A stretch of DNA of 64,000 nucleotides from Paratrimastix pyriformis (GCA_027972325.1 JAPMOS010000025.1:310001-374000), one strand, 5' to 3'; counted from the stretch's first letter, positions 49,314 through 61,234 are shown. Numbers and translations: made by a program. Notes: a model not told the origin generated them from the sequence alone.

Positions 49314-51828
49314 TCACCGGACAGTCGGCTCTTGGCCGCGCAGATCCTCCAACACCACATTGAGGACCCCGTTGCGCGCCAGCTGCGATGGCCAGGGGTG
49401 GAACGAACGGTGAGGGTCGGGGGGGGGGGGGGGGGGGGGGGGGGGCCAATCGGACCAGAACGCGTCTGTTTCGGTCGGCGTCTGCGAATCCCATGCGGAC
49501 GAGGAGCGCGCACTTCTCCTCGAGCTCCTGCTCGGGGACCGAGGGCCCGGAGGCCGCCGCGGGTGGCGAGCCGAACACCGAGGACACCGTCTGAGGCGGG
49601 TTGGGAAGAAGGTGGCGAGTTGTGGTGAGGGGGCGGCGGCAGCGGCAGCGGCGGCAACCGGGCAGGGAGGATACACCCACATGCCAAAGGGCGGCTATCC
49701 CCCCGGACCTGCAGCAGGCCGGCCAGCGGGCTGTTGGGGTCGCCGAAGAGCTGGGCGAAGGAGGATGGCAGCTCGGGCGAGGCCCCCAGCGAGGTGCCCA
49801 GGGTGAGGCCGCCAGGGAACCCCGGGTCTGCCCCCTGGCCCAAGCCCGCGAGGGGCGCGCGGTGGAGAGCTCCTGCGGCGGGCGGCAGAGACCCAGAGTC
49901 CGGCCGCTGTTGTTGTTGCTGCTGCGAGGACAGGGGGCCAGTGGCCGGGCCGGCAGGAGGGATGGCGGAGCGCGGGGCCGGAGAGGCGGCCGAGGCGGCA
50001 GGGACGGGGATCGCGGCCGATGAGGCGGAGGACGTCGTCGACCCCGCGGAGGAGACCGTCGAGGAAGAGGCCGAGGAGGAGGAGGAAGAAGAAGAAGAAG
50101 AGGCCCCCGAGGAGGAGGAGGAGGATGCCCCCGAGGAGGGAGCGGCCCCACTGGGGGCGGGGTCGGGGGCGGCGTGGACCGGTACGGGTGACGCGTGGAC
50201 ACCCGAGGCGGCGGCGGCGGCCAGGGTCTCGGGGGGGAAGATGGCCCGGGCGTAGTCCAGGCAGCGGTGGAAGAGCCCGCTGAGTTCGTCGATGTTGGGC
50301 AGCTGGGTGCTCATCCCCTGCCCATCAAGGCCAGCAAACAGCCGGGGGGGGGGGGGGGGGGAAGGGAGATGGTATTCGGCGCTGAGATGAGCGGCTGTGG
50401 CATTAATGGGATGGGAGGGTGGTGGATGGGTGGAGGCGGACCATGAAGTAGTTGGTGATTCCCGCAGGCAGCAAGTTGGAGGCCCGCAGGGCGTTGAAGA
50501 GAACCAGAGGGTGCGCCTAATGCCGCGTGCCAGCCGATCGAATGGCATCATGGACCGACAGAACCCACCCAAAAAAAAAGAAGGTGTGTATGTGAGTGGA
50601 GCAAAGGGACTGATCAATCGGACAGGAAGGGTCTCAAATGCCGCAAGGTGTGTGTGTGGTGTGTGTGCGTGTGTGTGTGTGGGGGGGGGGGGGGGGGGGG
50701 GGGCAGTGCGTTGGAGGGCGGTGGCCGGGTGGGGTGGGATGAAGAAGCGCGGCTTCAGACGTGTCCCAGCAGCTGGTCGACGTAGAGCAGGTCGTCGGGG
50801 CTGCAGAGGCCCATCAGGAGCGGCACCAGCTTCTCCGCGTCGGGGTGCATGACCTTGACGAAGACGATGGCCCGCGAGAGGAGCGGGTAGGGGGCCAGCT
50901 GCTCCAGGTACGAGGGCATCCGGGTCGCATCGGGCCCCACAAAGACCGAGAGGATGGGCAGCGGGTGGGGCGGGGCCGCGGTCTGGTCGTGGAAGGTCTT
51001 GTAGCGCTCCCAGATCTGCCACAGGGCCGGGAAGCCGGCCAGGAAGAGGTTGTAGTGGGGGTCGTGCTGCAGCCCCTGGAAGATCTCCTGCGCGTTGGGC
51101 AGGGTCCCCACGCTCATCAGCAGGTTCTCGAAGGCCAGCGGGTCGCAGGGCGGCGAGGCCAGGGCCGCGCTGCTGTACCGCTGCTGGCTCGGCTCCACCG
51201 AGACGACCCGCTCGTCGGCCGCCAGGGGCTTGATGATCTTCACCAGCATATGGCGCCGGTTGTGGACGCCTTTCTTCTCGCAGGCTTGGCAAAGGTCAGT
51301 GTTGGAGCAAGAAAGGCTGAAACGCGACGGTGTTGAAGAGACACCACGGAATAGGTGAAGTCGGACCATTTAAACCGAATTCCAGAGATTGGCCGCTGAC
51401 ATACAGCACACACAATCCCCGAATGAATCGGACCATCGGGAAGATCGGGCTCGCGGATTTCGGACACCGGAGAGGAATGAGGGGGAGGCATTCGGCGGGT
51501 CAGACGAAGGCGGAGCAGGTGATTATTCTGATAGGCCAGATTGAATGCGTACCGCATTTCCCGTTCCGAGGCGATTGTGCACCAATCTTGGTCCTCGTCT
51601 GCGGAACGAGACAATGAAAGGATCTCTGAGGATCAGGAAAAGCCGACCTTGGAAACAAATTTGGAGGGGTTGATCGGCAGGCGTTCCATACACTTCACGG
51701 AGGGTAGCCTCAAATTCTGGCCAATCCAGAAAGCCAGGAATGATAAAGCGTCGAGTATCTCCTTCAAACTGCGCTTTTATCGTCAATATCGTTTTGGGTG
51801 TCTCAGGGGATGGATCCGGAGTCACCAT
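49314..51828 (-). CDS. p62/NBR1-like selective autophagy receptor (PB1-ZZ-UBA)
   Basis: Likely ubiquitin-binding cargo receptor or signalling scaffold. Exons 51648-51828, 51367-51598, 50761-51316, 50442-50516, 49709-50317, 49456-49590 and 49314-49382 give 618 residues. Residues ~10-85 form a PB1 domain (ILTIKAQFEGDTRRF; acidic OPCA motif DEDQDWCTIASEREM, formed across intron 51599-51647). Residues ~120-165 are a ZZ zinc finger: CAVCQRPISGIRFKC then CSNTDLCQACEKK and HNRRH, with one cysteine codon split by intron 51317-51366. A ~200-residue helical region of unknown family follows, then an Ala/Ser/Gln-rich linker. The last ~50 residues are a UBA domain (EEKCALLVRMGFADADRNRR... NGVLNVVLEDL). 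No NBR1 FW domain is visible, and a LIR could not be picked out. Confidence 0.88.
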
Positions 51829-52917
51829 TTCACCGCAACCGGCCCAAATCCGCACTCCGCTGCCCGCGGAACAAATACTGAAGCGACTGCGAAAACAACC
51901 CTGGGGTCTACTCCGCTCACGTCGGCACGTCGGCGGCCAAAACGGCCGTTCGATGCTGATTCGGAAACACCCCGAGGGATCTGAAACCGGTTTCAAACTT
52001 GCCCCTGAGAACTTTCATTTCGGGGATCACCATTGGTGACCTCTTCTCCAGGAGAAACGTTTTGGGAACTGTCTTTTTGATCGAGTCTTTACCATTGGCC
52101 CTCTTCTAACTTATAGCAAGACCAAAATCCACAGAAACCTCAATTCCGCGGTTTCCTCCTCTGCATATAGCATGGGTTTTCCTCCTCCCCTGGGATCGCG
52201 ACACTGTAGCCGATGCGAGTTTCACACTGGTTGAGTCCATAGGTTTTTATTCCACTGAGTTTCATCTCCGGTCAAGTCTCCTCTCGTTTTGGACTCCATT
52301 GATTAGGGGCTTCAGCGCCGTCCACTGAGGCGAGCCGTCTCGTTCCAGCATATTTGGACACACAAAAAGATTTAGAAAAATCTGAGCCTGCAGAATTTTT
52401 CTTTCGATCCTTGTTCGCCCACAGTGTCACCCTCAAGTTTCGGAGTTTTCTTTCAGCCTCTCCTCGCGCCGTTCGCTCGCCCCGGGATCACTTGGGCCCC
52501 ATTCCTGTCTGTGGTACGTCGGCACGGTGCTCCGAGGCTTCCCGGAACCCGTCACCCCCTCCCCCTCTGGAAAAATGTCTGGTGCTCCCGATGAAAAATC
52601 CGGTTCATCCACAGGCTCTCGGTCGTTTGCGTTGGGCCTGGGAAACTAGACCCCATTTAGAAAAATCTGAGCCTGCAGAATTTAAAATTAGGTCTTTTTG
52701 CGATTTTGGTGCCTCATGCGCCCCTTCGATCGTCGCGCCCCCTTCGTGACCGCAGCTTTGTGGCTCGAGGCCCAACCAAACTCAGTTTATTCCAAGAGAG
52801 AAACAGTGAGCCCCCCAGGTGTTCCTGTCCGGGTCAGGGCCAGACCCGAGCCCACCGAGCGAGGCGGTTGAATGCCGGCGGGGGTCGTTTTGCCCATAGG
52901 CGTGCCGACGTGGCACG
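51829..52917. other. Intergenic region with a 29-bp direct repeat
   Basis: 1089 bp between divergent genes, lower in GC than its surroundings. The same 29-bp sequence occurs at 52370-52398 and 52655-52683. No convincing gene is seen, although an open frame (52354-52749) spans both copies. Confidence 0.6.
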
Positions 52918-55293
52918 ATGACGAGTGACGGCGGGGCTCCGGAGGCCGCAGGAACCTTTTTGGATTTAATGTTTTCTGATTCTTTCCCGGAGGATCTCAT
53001 TACTGTTGTGGCTACTCAGTGCCGCTCCATCAGCACGTACATTCTCCTGATTTCACTCAGTCGGAAGTTCAGGCATGCTGCTTTGGGCAAAGCTCATTTT
53101 CTCTGTTTTTCGACCGGAGAAGAAGATGAAGTGGATGACGGGCAGTTGGCGTTGACTTCTCTCCCTTCACCCGAAACTTACACGGCTCTCATTCGTCCCT
53201 GCCATTTTTTGGAGGGTCTGCCACCGTTTGTAAATTCAGGATATTGACGTGTCTCTCGGGAAAGAGGTGGAATTTTCTCGGCTGGGGGTTCTCCGAAATC
53301 CCTCCCCGGAGGAGGCCGGTTGGGTCGACAAGGCCTTCCGGCACCACGACTACCTGCATTCGCTGGTTATTCCCTGCCTGAAAGGCATCGACCTACATCA
53401 AATTTGTCGCATTTTTGTCCACTGTTCGCGCCTGGAGATTGTCCGTATCTCCTCGGCGGACAAGGTCGACCTGGTCCCCACGGACCTCTTCGTGGCCCTG
53501 GGTGGCCTGGCCGGCCTACGCGAGTTCGTCTGGGACCTCAACACGGGCACCAAGACGGTGTCCTTTGATCCCCTGGCGGCTGCCTGCCCGACTCTGCAAC
53601 GGGTGAGCCTGAAGGGCAACTCCTGCGAGGGCGTCATCGAGCAGCTGCCCTTCCTGGAATCCTTCGCCAGCGACGGTTTTGTGGACATCGCCCCGGAAAG
53701 CCTGGCGCCCTGCTCTTCCAATCTGAGGACCTTTGAGATGCCCTTGTGCACCCCGCGGCGTTTCCTGGTCCAGGCGGCCCTCTACCCCCGGCTGGCCACC
53801 CTCACCCTGGACATGGGCAGCATCCGCTTCTCCGACTTCGCCCTCATCGGGGCCCTGTCCCAGCTCCGCCGCCTCACCATGAACAACGTCCGGGACTGCT
53901 ATGTGCACCCGCTGGGGCAAATGGTGGCCGGGATGTCCCAGCTGCGGGCCCTGACCCTCGCCACCACCTCGCTGGTGCCCTGGGAGGGCCTCGAGCGGCT
54001 CCTGCCGCTGGTCGAGGGCCTCGAGGAGGTCGAGCTGCTGGGCTTCTGGCACACGCCCCTGATCTCGCTGGCCATCCGGGGGCCCAGGATGCGTCTGCTG
54101 CGGCTGCAATGCGGCAGGACGAGCGTGTGTCGCGTGGCGGGGCCCTGCCTGCGCCTCCTGGAGCTGGGCCCGGACGTCTTCGAGGCCGTCCTCGACTGCC
54201 CGGCCCTCGAGGTCTGGAGTCCGGGCTTCCACACCATCATCGCCGGGCGGTGCTTTCGCCGGCCCCAGCGTCCCGCGCCTGCTCCCCAGTGGCGCGTGTG
54301 CGGCCTCATTCACTCGTTCCTTCTTCGTCCCCCCCCCCCCCCCCCCCCCCCCACCCGCAGACCCTCATCGGCTTGCCCCTCCGCGATCTCGAGGTCTCCA
54401 GTGCCCTGCCGCACTTTGTATGCTGCCATCCGGCGCGGGGCCCCCTGAGCAATCCGGGCGTCGCCCGCGATCGTCCCTTGGCCGCCCTGCTGGCGGCGGC
54501 GGGGCCCAACCTGCGCGAGGTCGCGGGCCTGACCCTGTTCGAGTGGCCCCTTCTCGAGCGCCTGTGCGCCTGCCCGGAACTCGTGGCCCTCCGTGCCCTG
54601 CGCGTCGTGACGGACGCCTTGGGCCCCAGCTTGAGCCTGCGGCTGGGCCCCCGGGTGGAGCGGGCCGAGGTGGACCTCTCCACGGACGAGTTCGACCGGC
54701 TGGAGCTGGCGGGCCCCGCGGTCCGCTCCGTCCGGCTGCGTGTCCTCGACCCGGCCCGGATCGACCTCGGCTCGTGCCCCTGGCTGGCCCACCTGCGCGT
54801 CCACCGGCGGGTGGGCGGGGCGGGCCGACTGGAGGAGCTCGTCCTGCACCCTGAGGCCGCCATGCGCACCCTGTCGGTGGCCAACTGCCCCCGCCTCCGC
54901 CTGGGGCCCCTGCTCGGGCCGACCCTGCGCGCGCTCCACGTGGAGGCCGCCCCGACGGAGCCCTTCGACGTCACGCCCATTGGCCCGCTGCTGGCCGATG
55001 GCCTGGCGCTGCCCTGCCTGCGGGTCCTGGACCTGGTCGGGTTCGTGGGGGACGCCCTCACCATCCGGCTGAGGCGGCTGGGCTCCCTGCGCCTGGCCAC
55101 CCGCAACCTGGGCCAGCTCGAGCTCTGGGCGCCCCCCCTGTGGCGGCTCTCGCTGATGGACTGCCCAGCCCTCAAGGACATCGTCGTCCCGGGGGACTTT
55201 GGCCAGTGCCTGACCGAGAACGAGTCCCCCTACAACCTCCGGCGGAAGCTCAACAAGGCCCGGAGGACCGTCGCGAGGACGTACGGACAGTGA
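52918..55293 (+). CDS. F-box/leucine-rich-repeat-like protein
   Basis: The first segment (52918-~53220) resembles an F-box or similar helical adaptor (FSDSFPEDLITVVATQC... SLSRKFRHAAL). From DVSLGKEVEF (53246) onward, irregular leucine-rich repeats run for ~650 residues, with repeated LxxLxL steps such as LRRLTMNN, LRALTLATTS, LRLLELGPD and LRALHVEAAP. Substrate-adaptor function for a ubiquitin ligase is a guess. The first junction is unresolved: reading must shift by one base to enter at CAG/GAT (53237-53240), and no donor of the usual type fits phase, so an unusual donor (GTGGAT ~53133) or a sequence error is possible. The second intron ends at CCCGCAG (54360) after a poly-C tract (54331-54351). 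The protein ends at the TGA at 55291-55293. Confidence 0.7.
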
Positions 55294-55449
55294 CAAACCA
55301 ACCGTCATGGTCCCCGCGGCAATCCGATGGAGGAACGTCAAGGAAAAAAACCGGGCTTGTTCGGGTGACAAGCAAAAAAGAAAATGTATAGGAGCGGCCA
55401 AAGTCATTACATGATGGTACAACAAGAGAGTCGGGGCAGAGGAGGATAT

Positions 55450-58400
55450 TTAGTGCTGCTGCTTGGCGGCCTGCTCGGCGGCGATGAGGGTCAGGGCCGA
55501 GCCGGCGTTGATCCAGGCGATCTGGGTGGCGTTGAGGGTGTGCCGGACGGGGATCTCGTCGACGGTGCCGTTGGCGTGGGTGCACACGAGGACGATCTGG
55601 GTCTCGGGGGTGAGGTGCTCCACCCCGCGGAGGGTCACCTTGTCGTCGGCCTGGAGCCGGTCGTAGTCGGCCGGGTTGGCGAAGGTCAGCGGCAGGACGC
55701 CCTGCTTCTTGAGGTTGCCCTCGTGGATGCGGGCGAAGCTGCGCACCACCACGGCCACGCAGCCCAGCAGGCGGGGCTCGAGGGCTGCGCACGGGGGGGG
55801 GGGGGGGGGGGGGGGAGTGGAGAGGAGTGGATGGAGAGGGGTGGGGTGGAGAGAGTGCGTGTGAGCGATTGATGATGATGATGAGCAGGAGTGCCAGCCA
55901 GCAGGGGGACGCAGGGGGACGCAGGGGACGGGATGGGCGCTGATGACGGACCGGCGTGCTCGCGGGAGGAGCCCTCGCCGTAGTTCTCGTCGCCGACGAC
56001 CACCCAGCCGCGGTGGGCCTCCTGGTAGGCCTTGGCGACCTGCCAGACCTCCTGGAACTGGCCCGTCAGGTGGTTCTTGAGCAGGTTGACCTTGGTCTTG
56101 GTCAGGGCGTTCTGGGTGGCGCCCACCTGGACGTCGACGCCCTTGGCGGCCGACAGCATGTTCTGGGCAATGTTGTTCAGGTGGCCGCGGTAGGTCAGCC
56201 AGGGGCCGGCGGGCGAGATGTGGTCCGTGGTGCACTTGCCCTGGGCCTTGATCAGCACCAGCGCCTCCCGGTAGGCCTCCTGGGGGTAGGGCTGGAAGGG
56301 CACCAGCAGCTGCAGCCGGGCCGAGGCCGGGTTGATGTTGAACTGCACGGCGGCCCGCTCGGCGGTCGGGATGGGGCCCTGGTAGAGGCTCGTGTCGCCC
56401 AGCTCAAAGGTGGCCGGCAGCTCCTGGCCCTGGGGGCAGGCCAGCTGGAAGGGCGCGTGGGTGTGGGCGTCCTCGAGCGTGTCCGTGGTGGGGTCGAAGG
56501 TCACCTGGCCGGCAATGGCCATGGCCGTGACCATCTCGGGCGAGGCCACAAAGGCCAGCGTGTTGGGGCAGCCGTCGTTGCGCTTCTCAAAGTTCCGGTT
56601 GAACGAGGTCACGATGCAGTTGAGCTGCTTCATCTCCTCCACGTCCTGGCGCTTCCACTGGCCAATGCAGGGCCCGCAGGCGTTGGCCAGCACCACCCCG
56701 CCGAACTCGGTGAACTCGCGCAGCAGCCCGTCCCGCTCAATGGTGGCCCGGATGCGCTCCGAGCCGGGCGAGATGTAGAAGTGCGCCTTGGCCTGGGTGA
56801 TGCCGTGCGCCCGCGCCTGCCGGATGACCGACACGGCCCGGGTCAGGTCCTCGTAGCTGCTGTTGGTGCAGCTGCCAATCAGGCCCACCGACAGCTTGGT
56901 CGGCCAGTTGTTGGCCGCGCAGGCCGCCTTCATGGTGGCCACCGCGTTGCCGCGGTCGGGCGAGTGGGGCCCGTTCAGGTAGGCCGGCACCGTGGCCAGG
57001 TCCAGCTCAATGACCTTGGCGTAGTGGGCGTTGGCGTCGGCCCGCAGCAGCTGGTCGGCCACCTGGTCGGCCGCGGCCGCAATCGACGAGCGCCCCGTGG
57101 CCGCCAGGTAGCGGCGCATCGAGGCCGTGTAGGGGAACAGCGAGCAGGTGGCGCCCACCTCGGCGCCCATGTTGCAGATGGTGGCCATCCCGGTGGCCGA
57201 GAGGGTCTCCACGCCCTCGCCGTAGTACTCCAGCACGTAGCCCGTGCCGCCCTTGACCGTCAGCAGCTTGGCCAGGTGCAGGATCAGGTCCTTGGGCGAG
57301 GCCCAGCCCTGCAGGCGGCCCGTCAGGTGCACACCGCAGATCTTGGGCAGCGGCAGCTCCCACTCGAAGCCCGCCAGCACGTCGACCGCGTCGGCACCGC
57401 CAACACCCACGGCAATCATGCCTGCGTGGTGGTGCGTCAAGGGGGGGGGGGGGGGGTGCAGGGTACACAAGGGCGGTGTGAGCTTCCCAGTGGTGGTGGT
57501 GGTGGTGGTGCGGAGGAGGAAGATACAACACACAGCGTGGTTGGCGGTGGTTGGCGGCGGTTGGCGGCGGTCAGAGAAGACAAATCGACAGATGGCGCCG
57601 GTGGGAAAACACCGGGCCTCCGAAGTCGGCAAATTAATTAATGAGCATGCTCATCATTCCAGCAGCCAATGACGGTGACGGTGACGGTGACGGTGACGGT
57701 GACGGTCGTGCGTGGTGGAAACTGGTGCTGGTGCGCGTGTCGTGTGGGGGCGCGACGATGTCATTGATGATCGACGACACGACCAGAAGGTGAGTGGACG
57801 AACGGGAACAGACCAAGACCGCCAGCGTTGGGGGTGTGCGAGTCAGTGCCAATGATCATGCCACCGGGGAAGGCGTAGTTCTCGAGGACGATCTGGTGGA
57901 TGATGCCCGAGCCGGGGCCCCAGAAGCCCATGCCGTACTTGCGGGCAGCGGTCGACAGGAAGTCGTACACCTGTAGTAGTGGAAGAAAAGAAGGCAGGCA
58001 TGAGTTTTGGGGTTGCATGTGCGGTGTGTGCGTGTGCAAAGAGAATGTGCAATGTCACACCAACCGACCTCGGCGTTGGTGCGCTTGGCAGCCTCCATAT
58101 CGGGCTGGGCGCCGCACTTGGCGTCAATCAGATGGTCGCCTGGGGGTGGGGAAGGGAAAAACGAGATGAGATGGTGTTTGGTTGTCACATCAGCGATACG
58201 CCCCCAGACCCGACCCGCTTTGCTCCCCCCAGCCTTTTTTGCCCCCACCGGGAAGCCCCCGGAGTGGTTGCCCCAAACCAAACAAACAGACAGTGGACGG
58301 TGGCCGGGACGGCGGTCTGGGGCAGGCCCGAGTTGATGAACTGCAGCACGGCCATCTGGGCGGTGGCATCCTGCATGGCAACGCGGTCCGGGAAGAGCTG

Positions 58401-58592
58401 CAGGTAGGTGCCGGGCGCCGTCGAGAGGGCCTCCACATCGGCAACGTGGGTGAAGAGAACCTTCTCGGCCAGCGTCAGGTCCTGCCGGCCCAGCTTGGCC
58501 CGCACCTGGGCCAGCTTGGCCAGCTGGCGCTCGTAGGGCAGCGGGGTCTGGTCGTACAGCGACAGCGGAGTCTGCAGCAGCGGGGTGGACAT
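55450..58592 (-). CDS. Aconitase (aconitate hydratase, mitochondrial-type)
   Basis: Interconverts citrate and isocitrate. Exons 58292-58592, 58069-58139, 57814-57970, 55952-57421 and 55450-55784 give 777 residues, the length of mitochondrial ACO2. Conserved blocks: [53 protein letters not shown] spliced to [14 protein letters not shown], the 4Fe-4S ligands [10 protein letters not shown] (~357) and [10 protein letters not shown] (~426), [13 protein letters not shown], and GEGSSREHA spliced to ALEPRLLG, then [15 protein letters not shown]. The N-terminus shows no clear mitochondrial presequence. Intron 57422-57813 (392 nt) holds a G-run and a GGTGAC repeat; donors are GTCTGT, GTCGGT, GTCTGT and GTCCGT. 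Confidence 0.97.
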
Positions 58593-59475
58593 TTCGGTTT
58601 TCGGATGCGTCTCGCGCGTCTAGTACGTGCGGGGTTGAGACTCCTCCGCTTGGTCACTTTTCTGTCGCTGTTGTTGTGCCCACGCCATGGACACGCCCAC
58701 CATCACATATACTACACCGTCCAACGAGCTCTGACAAACACACTCTTTTATTTTCGGGACTCGACCAGGTTCACCAGCATTACATCCGGCATCTCTGCTC
58801 ATCATCGTACCATTTTCGAGGAGTTATCTTAGTGAACAAGTCTACTGTGAATAGAACAGTATTTTGCAGCCAAAATCTTGCTTTGCTGCTCCGCCGTGCA
58901 ATCTTCGGCGTTGGAATGGTAGAAGGGTGATTAACAGCGGCCTCCAAGCGGCTTGACAGTTGATAGATGGCAAAGGAGAAGTGGGGGATCGGACCAGTGA
59001 CCAAGTTGGAATTGTGATGACCTCTCCTCATCGAATTCGTTTGCTGTGGATTACAGACTTTGTCTCCTCCTTTGAACACTGCATGAGAGATATTTGATGT
59101 CTGGGGGGGGGCTTATTTGGCCTTATTTCTCCGGCGTGCGTCATCCCGCTCCAACCACTACTGATGCCTTCCCTGTGCTCCTGCATCTGGCGTCCCCCTG
59201 ACTCCGCCCTCGCCAAGACCATCGCCCGCACGACGTACCCCAACCTTCCCCCACACGAGGTCGGGTGTTGGTGGCCGCGCCGCCATTCTGCAACATGTTT
59301 CTGCCTTCAGGATTTCTCCGAATAATCAAATGGTTCATCCCCTGAGCTCAGACAAAATAGCCCCAATAACCGTTCCGGGGCAAAAAGGGTTCGAGTCCCG
59401 CTGAAGTCTGAGCTAGGTGGCATTCCCCGAAAGGCTTTTTCCTCTAATCCACGTGTCTTTGAGTCAGTTGGGGAG
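58593..59475. other. Intergenic region between divergent genes
   Basis: 883 bp, AT-richer than the average. Apart from the folded element at 59345-59414, I see no gene or repeat here. Confidence 0.6.
59345..59414 (+). other. tRNA-like three-stem folded element
   Basis: A perfect 9-bp inverted repeat (AGCTCAGAC at 59345-59353, GTCTGAGCT at 59406-59414) encloses a CCCC/GGGG hairpin (59361-59380) and a hairpin GGG-TTCGAGT-CCC (59387-59399), whose seven-base loop is a canonical tRNA T-loop and matches the polymerase III B box. It is not a standard tRNA: no D-arm, a 3-bp T-stem, and extra bases before the closing stem. It lies about 60 bp before the UBE2J start codon and may simply be part of its leader. 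Confidence 0.3.
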
Positions 59476-60597
59476 ATGGATAAGCGCTGGAACGTGAATA
59501 ATCCCGCTATCAAACGCATCCTTCAAGAAGCCCGAGAATTGGCAAAAGACGATTCAAATACCATGTGGGCCGCTCCACTGGAAGATGACATTTTTGAGTG
59601 GCATTTTACCATCCGTGGACCGCCTGATAGCGAGTTCTCCGACGGACTCTACCACGGGAGAATTTTGTTGCCCTCTCAATATCCATTTGCTCCACCCGAT
59701 CTCATCTTTCTGACGCCAAACGGTCGCTTTGAAGTGGGCAAAAAAATCTGTCTCAGTCTTACAGCCTTTCACCCGGAATCGTGGCGACCTGGCTGGGGAA
59801 TTCGCTCAATCCTTTGCGCGCTCATCAGCTTTTTGCCCACTCCGGGCGAGGGAGCCGTGGGCGCCATTGATTTTCCTGCCGATGTTCGCCGGCGCCTCGC
59901 CTTGGAGAGTCAGGCGTACACGTGCCCAGTCTGCAACGTGGACCATCACACTTACGGCCCTCCTCCCCCCCCTCCATCTTCATCCGCTACAACCACCACC
60001 ACCACCACCACAGCAACACCAGCAGCAGCAACCACAACTTGTATCGTCGCTCCGACTCCCACAACCACCACTGCCACGACCGCGGTGCCCCCTGTCCTTT
60101 CCACCACTGTGCCTGTGGCAACAGCCACCGAAGCCACACCACCCGCTGCCTCCGCTTCTCCATCTGGACATTCATCTCCATCAGCCGCCGCTCTGTCCCC
60201 ACCCGGCGGAGCCTCCTCCCCGGCTTCATCCACGGTCCGTTTCCCCTTCCTTTCCTTCGAAGAGTGGCCTTGCTTTTTCGTCCCGTAGGCTCGGTCTCCC
60301 CTCGAAGAGCCTCTCGTACCCCAGCCGCCAACCCCGGAACCTGCGACAGACAGCCTTGGCGCTCCTCCCGCACCCGCACCCGCACCCGGTCCTTCCTCCC
60401 CCCCAGAAGCTGTCCTGACTCGCCGCGCCGGCGCCCCAACACAAGCTCTACCGCCACCGGCCGTTGTCCCTGGCGGGGCCGCGGCAGCCCGCGACGAGCC
60501 CGTCATCCCGGCGGGCGTCCTTTTCGCCGTCCCCGTTGCGTGCTCTGTCCTTTTTCTCATCCTGCTGGTGTCGTGGGTCTACTTGCGTCTCTATTAA
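59476..60597 (+). CDS. UBE2J/UBC6-type ER-anchored ubiquitin-conjugating enzyme
   Basis: E2 of the ER-associated degradation pathway. Exons 59476-60234 and 60289-60597 give 355 residues. The UBC fold covers ~1-150: NNPAIKRILQEARELAKD, FEWHFTIRGPPDSEFSDG, YPFAPPDLIFLTPNGRFE and active-site GKKICLSL with catalytic Cys92, then HPESWRPGWGIRSILCALIS and GEGAVGAIDF, the diagnostic UBE2J features. After CPVCNVDHH comes a Pro/Thr/Ala-rich linker. The 54-nt intron with GTCCGT donor restores the frame to reach a C-terminal tail anchor (FAVPVACSVLFLILLVSWVY) ending LRLY. Without splicing the protein would stop early and lose the anchor. Confidence 0.95.
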
Positions 60598-60643
60598 ACC
60601 GGATGCGGCCTTCTCCCTTTGGCGGAGGGTGGGGCCGGGGTGT

Positions 60644-61234
60644 TCAGCACGGGGGGCTTGTGACCGTTGGTGCCTCGAGTTGGCCCAGGGCCACCCGGAT
60701 GGCGTTCCGAAGGATTTCTTGACGCGAAGTCCGGTTGGCCGTCAGGAAGGCATGCGGGGCATTGGGATTGCAGCCCGATCGAGCGGCCAGGACCCTTCCG
60801 CAATGGGTCTGGTTGACCCCAACTCGGATCACCTCCTGCACCACTGAGGCGGGAATCTGGACCCCCTGGGAGCAGGTCATGGTGGTTCGCCCCAAGGAAA
60901 TAGCCTCCACGATCACCCAGCCCACATCAAAATAGTCCCCATCCACTTCCATGATGCCGTTTTCGATGCCCACGTAGAAGTCTGCCCCCGGGGCGAGCCG
61001 TTTGGCATCATCCAGACGATTTCGGGCACCACGAATGGTTTCGCTTGGCCCCATTGGCTGTTCCGAAACATGTGATGCCGATGGAACACCTGTTGGAGGG
61101 GAAAAGAACATTGCAATCGGCGATCACGATCGCCGACCTTCAATAACTGGGCCAGGGTTCCGATCGTTCGTGAACGCTTCGCGAACAGCGTTTATTTTCT
61201 CGGGGCTCTTGGAGCCGACCACAACCCGAGGCAT
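60644..61234 (-). CDS. YjjX/DUF84-type inosine/xanthosine triphosphatase
   Basis: Probably a house-cleaning phosphatase for non-canonical purine nucleotides (ITP/XTP). Exons 61138-61234 and 60644-61089 (48-nt intron, donor GTCGGC) give 180 residues. Signature: VVVGSKSPEKINAVREAF at the N-terminus, VPSASHVSEQPMGPSETIRG then ARNRL, and ADFYVGIENGI, which follow the family pattern of VGS-NP-K and QPxGxxETxxGAxNRA motifs. The last ~40 residues resemble the EILRNAIRVALGQL ending common in the family. It converges tail-to-tail with the UBE2J gene, 46 bp apart. Confidence 0.87.

Noticed and set aside
52370-52683. Direct repeats as terminal repeats of a mobile element
   Set aside because: Only 29 bp long, 285 bp apart, with no internal coding, no target-site duplication and no terminal inverted sequence.
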